In this document: one piece after another, positions 58,095-64,000 of the stretch
Layout of the letters: every line of letters begins with the position of its first letter
Numbering within the stretch: the stretch's first letter is position 1
From: Gammaproteobacteria bacterium
GTDB taxonomy: Bacteria; Pseudomonadota; Gammaproteobacteria; UBA4575
Direction of reading: 5' to 3'
DNA: 64,000 bases
Assembly (NCBI GenBank): GCA_028279275.1
Contig: JANQOB010000016.1
Span: forward strand, 1-64,000
The notes under the pieces: generated by a model
What the model saw: the letters and a program-made list of their open reading frames with translations, nothing else
The model's database searches: none
What the model was told of the DNA's origin: nothing
Made by a program: the position numbers and the translations under genes

Positions 58095-58673
58095 ATGTCG
58101 AATTCATCAGAAAGTGAGCTGGTTCTGGCCTCAGGGTCACGTCGTCGCCGAAAACTTCTTGATAAACTTAATATACGTTACAGTGCATTTATTCCAAATG
58201 TGGACGAAACATTAAATTTTAACGAATCGGCTGTTCCGTATGTTGGGCGCATCGCTTGTCTAAAGGCAAGAACCGTAAATGAATCGTTGAGTAGTAAAAA
58301 AATAGTCTTGGCTGCAGATACCATTGTTTCACTCAATGGAGAAGTGATAGGGAAACCGGAAAATAAGCAACATGCAAAAAAAATCCTAATAAGCTTATCT
58401 GCTAAAGAGCATGAAGTTATTTCAGGAGTATGTTTAAAAAATTCAGATCGAGAATATCAAGCTATTGTGATAACGAAAGTGAAATTTAGGCAACTTAGTA
58501 ATATAGAGATTAATGCATATATAGAAAAGAAGGAACCCTATGATAAAGCTGGAGCGTATGCGATACAGGGAGAAGCGGCGTGCTTTATAGAATATATTTC
58601 GGGCAGCTATACAAATGTTGTCGGATTACCATTGCTCGAAGTTTATAGGCTACTTAAGCGGGTAAATTTATAG
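58095..58673 (+). CDS. maf: Maf-family nucleotide pyrophosphatase
   Basis: 192 residues. LASGSRRRRKLLDKLNIRY, LAADTIVSLNGEVIGKPENKQHA and GAYAIQGEAACFIEYISGSYTNVVGLPL are Maf signatures. Maf proteins hydrolyse non-canonical or pyrimidine nucleoside triphosphates (dTTP/UTP for the YhdE type). Position beside rng fits YhdE. Confidence 0.93.
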   Translation: MSNSSESELVLASGSRRRRKLLDKLNIRYSAFIPNVDETLNFNESAVPYVGRIACLKARTVNESLSSKKIVLAADTIVSLNGEVIGKPENKQHAKKILISLSAKEHEVISGVCLKNSDREYQAIVITKVKFRQLSNIEINAYIEKKEPYDKAGAYAIQGEAACFIEYISGSYTNVVGLPLLEVYRLLKRVNL

Positions 58674-58703
58674 TTTTATAGTTGCGTCTAGGTACAATTA
58701 AGC

Positions 58704-60209
58704 ATGAGTGAAGAAATTTTAATCAATGTTACTCCGCAAGAGACAAGGGTCGCGGTTGTTGAAAATGGCGTACTACAGGAAGTTCAAATCGAACGTGTAA
58801 GTAAGCAAGGCTTAGTCGGGAATATCTTTAAAGGATGTGTCAGTAGAGTGATGCCAGGAATGGATGCAGCTTTTGTAGATATAGGTTTATCAAAAGCAGC
58901 ATTTATACATAGTTCTGATGTCGCATATTTGCCAAAAAGTTCACGCAGCCCGCAAACAGAAGCAAATTCTCCAGATGAAACTATTTTGCAGTCTTTCAAT
59001 GAGAATATAACTAGCCTACTTCATGAAGGTCAGCAATTACTTGTCCAGGTCGTTAAAGATCAGCTGGGTACTAAAGGAGCCCGTTTAACAACAAATATAA
59101 CTGTACCCTCACGTTATATGGTGTTGTTGCCTTACTCAAATGATGTGCGTATTTCTACTCGTATTGAAGACGAAGAAGAGCGAGAACGTTTAATCGTAAC
59201 TACACAAAATCTTTTAAAAGAATTTGATGCGAATTGTGGATGTATTTTACGAACAGCTGCAGAAGGTATTGGTGAAGCAGAATTAAGGCGCGACTTAAAA
59301 TTTTTAATTAATCTTTGGGCTACTATTGTTGAAAAAGTAAAACAGTCTTCCTCAGTAGATGAGGTATATTCGGATTTACCTCTTGCAGTTCGCACCCTTA
59401 GGGATTTATCTGTTGACGATATTGAAGAGGTTCGTATTGACTCTCGTATAAGTTTTGAAATGGTTAAAGAATTCGCGGAAAAACTTGTTCCCGAATTGTC
59501 AACGCGAATAAAACGCTATTCAGGAAGCCGTCCTATATTTGATCTTTATTCTATAGAGGATGAATTGCAAAAAGCTTTGCATAGAAAAGTAGCTCTAAAA
59601 TCTGGCGGATATTTGATATTCGATCAAACTGAGGCAATGACTACGATTGATATCAACACTGGTGGGTTTGTTGGGCATCGAAATTTAGAGGAAACCATTT
59701 ACAAAACCAACTTAGAAGCTGCACAAGCTATCGCTAGACAACTACGTTTACGAAATTTGGGCGGTATCATTATTATAGATTTTATCGATATGGAAGATGA
59801 TGAGCATAAGCGGCAAGTGATGCGTGTGTTTGAGAAATCTTTAGATAAAGATCGTGCAAAAAGTCAGGTTTGTGAAGTGTCACCACTTGGATTAGTTGAA
59901 ATGACACGCAAACGCACCCGTGAAAGCTTAGAGCATGTACTTTGTGAGTCTTGTTTTACTTGTTCCGGCCGAGGTTATATTAAAACTGCTGAAACCATCT
60001 GTTTTGAGCTATTTCGCGAAATAATGCGTGAAGCCAGACAATATGAAACGAACGAATTACTTGTTTTGGCGTCTCAAACAGTAGTGGATTTATTATTAGA
60101 TGAGGAGTCAGCTAGTCTTGCGGAATTGGAAGATTATATTGGCAAAACTATTAAATTGCAGGTGGAATCATTATATTCCCAAGAGCAATTTGATGTGGTA
60201 CCGCTATGA
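58704..60209 (+). CDS. rng: Ribonuclease G
   Basis: 501 residues, the RNase G length and without the long C-terminal scaffold of RNase E. An S1 domain (about 35-130) shows VGNIFKGCVSRVMPGMDAAFVDIG; catalytic acidic residues lie in MTTIDINTG and IIIIDFIDMEDD; the zinc-link Cys pair is CESCFTC. It processes 16S rRNA 5' ends and some mRNAs. maf-rng-yhdP is a common order. Confidence 0.96.
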   Translation: MSEEILINVTPQETRVAVVENGVLQEVQIERVSKQGLVGNIFKGCVSRVMPGMDAAFVDIGLSKAAFIHSSDVAYLPKSSRSPQTEANSPDETILQSFNENITSLLHEGQQLLVQVVKDQLGTKGARLTTNITVPSRYMVLLPYSNDVRISTRIEDEEERERLIVTTQNLLKEFDANCGCILRTAAEGIGEAELRRDLKFLINLWATIVEKVKQSSSVDEVYSDLPLAVRTLRDLSVDDIEEVRIDSRISFEMVKEFAEKLVPELSTRIKRYSGSRPIFDLYSIEDELQKALHRKVALKSGGYLIFDQTEAMTTIDINTGGFVGHRNLEETIYKTNLEAAQAIARQLRLRNLGGIIIIDFIDMEDDEHKRQVMRVFEKSLDKDRAKSQVCEVSPLGLVEMTRKRTRESLEHVLCESCFTCSGRGYIKTAETICFELFREIMREARQYETNELLVLASQTVVDLLLDEESASLAELEDYIGKTIKLQVESLYSQEQFDVVPL

Positions 60210-60221
60210 TTAGTTAATATT

Positions 60222-63200
60222 ATGCTGCGTAAATTTCTCTTTGGGGCTTGGTATCTGTTTTTTGCATTATTAATGCTGCTTGCATTTACTATTAGTGTCG
60301 CGCGCGGTTATCCAAGCTTATATCAAAAATATTTGCCTGTAATTCAAGAAAATATTTCTTCGCTTGTAGGCAAGCCCGTACATGCGGATTCAATTCGTAT
60401 TGACTGGTATGGAATTACTCCATTTATTTCAACAAATAATTTGTCTATTTATGAAGATGAAAGTCAATACGACTTACTCTTAAATGCTGAAAAAGCAACA
60501 ATATCGTTAGATATATATAAGAGTTTATTACAAAAAAAAGTAGTTTTTAAAGAATTAACGCTTATTGATAGTAATCTCGATTTGTTAAGGACTGCTGACG
60601 AAAAAATAATATTAAATGGAATAGATATTAGCGAACGATTAGCACAACGCAAAAAATTAGACCAAAAAAATAAACTTATTATAAACTTGCTGGATAGTAC
60701 AATTTCTATTGAAGATGAGGTTAAACAGTTAAATTTCTTTTTTGATAGAGTGGATATTTCGCTCGGTTTTTCGGATGAATACTTTAATATAACGTCTGAA
60801 TTTATATTGCCTGAAACTTTAGGTAAATCTCTCGTCATTATTGCTGATATTCGTGATCTAGATAAAGGTTTAAAGAATATCAAGGGCGAACTTTATGCTG
60901 ATGGGAAAAATATTAATCTTGAACTGATAAATGACTTTTTTCCTAAGTCTAAGCTAGGTGTTAAGAAAGGGAATTCTGATTTTCAAATTTGGGGAGACTT
61001 CAGCTCTTTAACACAACGTTCGTTGACAGGTAGGTTTAGTTTGCGTGATCTAGTTTATCGCGATGTTGATATACCACTGATGCCAACATTAATAAATAAA
61101 GAAATAATTGCTGTAGATACGTTTTTTCAATTCAATGGCGATATGAATAATTGGCAGCTCGCATTAAATGATGTAAATATTCAAACCTCCGACCATGTCT
61201 GGCCTGGTAAACAGTATGAAATAAGCTGTCAAGATTGTGAGCAACAATCATTCATTCTTTCGACAGCCTTGGATTATGTAAATTCTGATCAACTGCTTTC
61301 CACCTTGCAACATTTCCCCTTTATTGCTGAACGGCTAAACCAGGTACTTAGTAAAATTGAAATACATGGTGAGCTACAAGATATTAATCTATTAGCCGAA
61401 TTTAGTGAGAAAAGAATCAATAAATATCAATATCAAGCATCCTTGAAGGAAGTAAATTTTTCAATACCTGAGTACGAATTTTCCGCTTCCGCTATAACAG
61501 GTGATGTGACTGGAGATCATGGTGCAGGCCAGATCAATTTTGCTACCAAATCAACCGCTATCACTTTAAATGAGTTACTAAATTACCCGATAGAAAATCA
61601 AGATATTACTGGAGTTATAAAATGGAGACTTGGTAAAAATGATCAGTTGTTTGCTCTGCAAAAGTTAAATATAGAATCAAATGGTATGATTGCTGATGTG
61701 CAAGGTCTTGCGCACATTGTTGATGGTACACCACATGTAGATATCCAATTGTCAATCCCAGAAGCTGATGCGACTGCAATAAAAAAATATTTACCATATA
61801 AACGCATGAATCCAAAACTATCAAAATGGCTAAACGAAAGTATATCTGCTGGAGCTATTAAAAATGGAAAGCTACTTATTCAAGGTAACCCGAAAAACTT
61901 TCCATTTAAAAACAAGCGAGGTCGTTTCCAGGTGGTTGCTGAAGTGGAAAAAGGTGTTTTGAACTATCGTAATAACTGGCCAAGCGCAAAAGATATCGTA
62001 GCTGATTTTATTATAGATGATGATTATTTAGCGCTTAATGCGACACATGGTTCAATACTTGATTCATCTTTGAATTACGTTCGCGCAGAGATTGACGATC
62101 TAAAATTACCATTGTTGGTTATTAATGGTACTGCGATCGGACCTTCTAATAATATTCTGGAATATTTACAGCAGTCCTCATTGCTGTCTGAAAATAGTCA
62201 AGTAGTAAAACAATTAACAGCAAGCGGAACCACTGAGCTTGATCTGAACATGAAATTTACATTAACTAAAAAATTAGAGAAAAAGCGTTTAGTAAGTGGT
62301 GAAATTGAATTTAAAGATACTAATATAAATGTAAATGCTTTATCTCTTCCATTTACAAATATAAATGGCAAACTTAAATTTGATCAAAGTGGTGCACAAG
62401 GTAAAGGTGTGAAAGCAAAACTTTATGGCGCGCCAATATTAGTCAGTGCAGAGAAACTGAATGAAGGCCGAACTAAATTATTAATAAGTGGGGATTTAGA
62501 TCTAGATACCTATTTATTTGAAAACTATCGTGACTTGAATAAGTATTTAAAAGGAATCACAGCCGTTACTGCAGAAATTAACATTCCAAAATTAGATAAA
62601 AATAGTACAGATAGGTCCTTAACAGTAGCAGTGGCAAGTGATTTATATGGGGCACAAATTTTATTACCTGATCCATTTCGCAAAGAGCCTAATGATTTAC
62701 GTAACTTAGCAATACATTCAAAACACCAGCAGGATAAAAACAGCGAAATATTTGTTAATTTAAATAGCCAGTCTTTTATGAAAGCCATTCTCGGTAAAGA
62801 CTCAGGTAATTTATTAGCGATGAACGTGCACATGGGTAATGAACAATTTATTTTGCCAGAGTCGGGAATTAAAATTTCTGGCCGATTAAAGCATATAAAT
62901 CTAAACCAATGGCGCGATGTATTTTCTTCTAATGAAGAAAATAATATTGAGCTGAATGAAATTGACTTATATATAAATCAAGTGGAATTGGGTAATGTAG
63001 AAGTTGATAATGTTGATTTTCACACACGCAAAAACGAAAAATTTTGGATTGGTGAAATTCGTTCTTCGGTCGCTAAAGGTGGGTTTGAATATCCCGTAGA
63101 TTCAGAAAGTGGTAGTGTAGCAACATTTGATTTTGATTATTTGCGTTTTCCTTCAACAAAGAATGAGTCAGAAGATGAAACCGCAAGTTTTGATCCGCGT

Positions 63201-64000
63201 TCTTTGCCCGCATTAGTAGCCAATACAAAAGAATTTAAATATAAAGATGCAGCTTTTAGTGATGTTAGTCTTAAGACGAAACCGTCAGAACATGGTCTGA
63301 CCATTGATTCTTTGCAAGGCAAGGGTAATGATTTGAGTATTTCCTCTAATGGTGCTTGGAATGTAGAGACAGATAATTCACAGACATCTCAACTTCTTAT
63401 TACTTTACAAACAGATAATATACAAAATTCTCTTACTGGTCTGGGGTTTGAAAGTGCTGTTACAGATGGAAGAGGAAGGGTAACAGCGAATTTTAGTTGG
63501 CCAAAAGCACCATATCAATTTTCATTAGCATCTGTTTCTGGAAACGTAAATATTAGGCTCAATGAAGGTGCTATTTCTTCTGTTGAGCCTGGGGGAGCTG
63601 GTCGTTTAATTGGTTTAGTCAATTTAGGGGAAATTTCTAGACGTCTATCGTTAGATTTCACCGATTTCTTTTCTAAAGGTTATACCTTTGAAAAAATACG
63701 TGGTGATTTACAGTTTAAAGATGCGAATGTAACAACTGAAAATTTGAAGGTGAGAGGCCCGTCTGCAGATATCCTTATTCAAGGAAGAACTGGAATTACC
63801 GCTAAAGATTATGATCAAATCGTTACAGTTACACCGCAAGTAAGTGGAGGACTTCCCTGGATTGGTCTGGCTGTAGGTGGGCCATTAGGTGCAGTCGGAG
63901 TTATCGTTGGTGAAAGGATTGCCAAAACCATTGGTGTAGATGTCGATAAAGTCACAGAAGTGAAATACAGCATGACGGGGAGCTGGGAAGATCCTCAATT
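60222..64000 (+). CDS. yhdP: YhdP family AsmA-like protein (C-terminus cut by window end)
   Basis: An open frame of 1259 codons reaches the window end with two bases left over. It opens MLRKFLFGAWYLFFALLMLL, a single N-terminal membrane anchor, and continues as a long beta-rich periplasmic protein. Late segments such as GGAGRLIGLVNLGEISRRLSLDF, VTPQVSGGLPWIG and YSMTGSWEDPQ match the end of YhdP, so only a few residues are missing. YhdP is one of the AsmA-like proteins that move phospholipids to the outer membrane. ATG 60222 is 12 bp after rng. Confidence 0.92.
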   Translation, partial: MLRKFLFGAWYLFFALLMLLAFTISVARGYPSLYQKYLPVIQENISSLVGKPVHADSIRIDWYGITPFISTNNLSIYEDESQYDLLLNAEKATISLDIYKSLLQKKVVFKELTLIDSNLDLLRTADEKIILNGIDISERLAQRKKLDQKNKLIINLLDSTISIEDEVKQLNFFFDRVDISLGFSDEYFNITSEFILPETLGKSLVIIADIRDLDKGLKNIKGELYADGKNINLELINDFFPKSKLGVKKGNSDFQIWGDFSSLTQRSLTGRFSLRDLVYRDVDIPLMPTLINKEIIAVDTFFQFNGDMNNWQLALNDVNIQTSDHVWPGKQYEISCQDCEQQSFILSTALDYVNSDQLLSTLQHFPFIAERLNQVLSKIEIHGELQDINLLAEFSEKRINKYQYQASLKEVNFSIPEYEFSASAITGDVTGDHGAGQINFATKSTAITLNELLNYPIENQDITGVIKWRLGKNDQLFALQKLNIESNGMIADVQGLAHIVDGTPHVDIQLSIPEADATAIKKYLPYKRMNPKLSKWLNESISAGAIKNGKLLIQGNPKNFPFKNKRGRFQVVAEVEKGVLNYRNNWPSAKDIVADFIIDDDYLALNATHGSILDSSLNYVRAEIDDLKLPLLVINGTAIGPSNNILEYLQQSSLLSENSQVVKQLTASGTTELDLNMKFTLTKKLEKKRLVSGEIEFKDTNINVNALSLPFTNINGKLKFDQSGAQGKGVKAKLYGAPILVSAEKLNEGRTKLLISGDLDLDTYLFENYRDLNKYLKGITAVTAEINIPKLDKNSTDRSLTVAVASDLYGAQILLPDPFRKEPNDLRNLAIHSKHQQDKNSEIFVNLNSQSFMKAILGKDSGNLLAMNVHMGNEQFILPESGIKISGRLKHINLNQWRDVFSSNEENNIELNEIDLYINQVELGNVEVDNVDFHTRKNEKFWIGEIRSSVAKGGFEYPVDSESGSVATFDFDYLRFPSTKNESEDETASFDPRSLPALVANTKEFKYKDAAFSDVSLKTKPSEHGLTIDSLQGKGNDLSISSNGAWNVETDNSQTSQLLITLQTDNIQNSLTGLGFESAVTDGRGRVTANFSWPKAPYQFSLASVSGNVNIRLNEGAISSVEPGGAGRLIGLVNLGEISRRLSLDFTDFFSKGYTFEKIRGDLQFKDANVTTENLKVRGPSADILIQGRTGITAKDYDQIVTVTPQVSGGLPWIGLAVGGPLGAVGVIVGERIAKTIGVDVDKVTEVKYSMTGSWEDPQ

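Noticed and set aside
1..64000. CRISPR arrays, tRNA or rRNA genes, insertion sequences, prophage
   Set aside because: No regularly spaced repeats, cloverleaf-like stretches, transposase motifs or phage genes were seen in intergenic regions or ORFs.

Overview
The window looks like a chromosome segment of an AT-rich gammaproteobacterium. The evidence is gene order and protein content: a contiguous tuf/S10/spc/alpha ribosomal run, then rplQ, uvrA and ssb, then the neighbourhoods miaB-phoH-ybeY-corC-lnt, leuS-lptE...holA and proA-nadD-rsfS-rlmH, and finally maf-rng-yhdP. I cannot place it in a named genus.

Region 1 (1-14180): the tail of EF-Tu, then rpsJ through rplQ with secY and rpoA, all on the + strand, closed by a clear bidirectional terminator. 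A 234-bp gap between rpsJ and rplC holds a promoter-like extended -10 and a long GC-rich hairpin, so the S10 leader may sit after rpsJ. L3 carries an acidic C-terminal tail.

Region 2 (14182-17733): uvrA on the - strand and ssb on the + strand, divergent; I see no LexA box between them.

Region 3 (17874-40769): a long surface-polysaccharide locus, all on the + strand. It has a WlbA/WlbB pair for a 2,3-diamino uronic acid, an SDR/aminotransferase pair, a methyltransferase, two asparagine-synthase-like amidotransferases, three glycosyltransferases, a Wzx-type flippase, and a PglC/PglD/PglE/WbpM(PglF)-like set that probably makes and primes a UDP-4-amino-4,6-dideoxy sugar. No Wzy polymerase was seen. 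Embedded in it is a tightly coupled set: an unrecognised Rossmann protein, an LpxD-like acyltransferase, an unrecognised 199-aa protein, a KAS III enzyme with intact Cys-His-Asn, and a dedicated acyl carrier protein. It reads as a private acyl-ACP supply plus an acyltransferase that decorates an amino sugar, and it is the best candidate for an undescribed system here.

Region 4 (40795-50535): housekeeping genes miaB, phoH-like, ybeY, corC, lnt, a bifunctional ManC/AlgA-type enzyme, leuS and lptE.

Region 5 (50547-54076, - strand): a beta-hydroxyacid dehydrogenase and a DUF1631-type protein, placed between lptE and holA, which are adjacent in many relatives.

Region 6 (54254-64000): holA, proA, nadD, rsfS, rlmH, maf, rng and an almost complete yhdP running off the end. 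A short ORF just before nadD, overlapping its start, resembles a decayed copy of the first codons of nadD.

Function calls rest on motifs and family knowledge recognised by eye; no database search was run.
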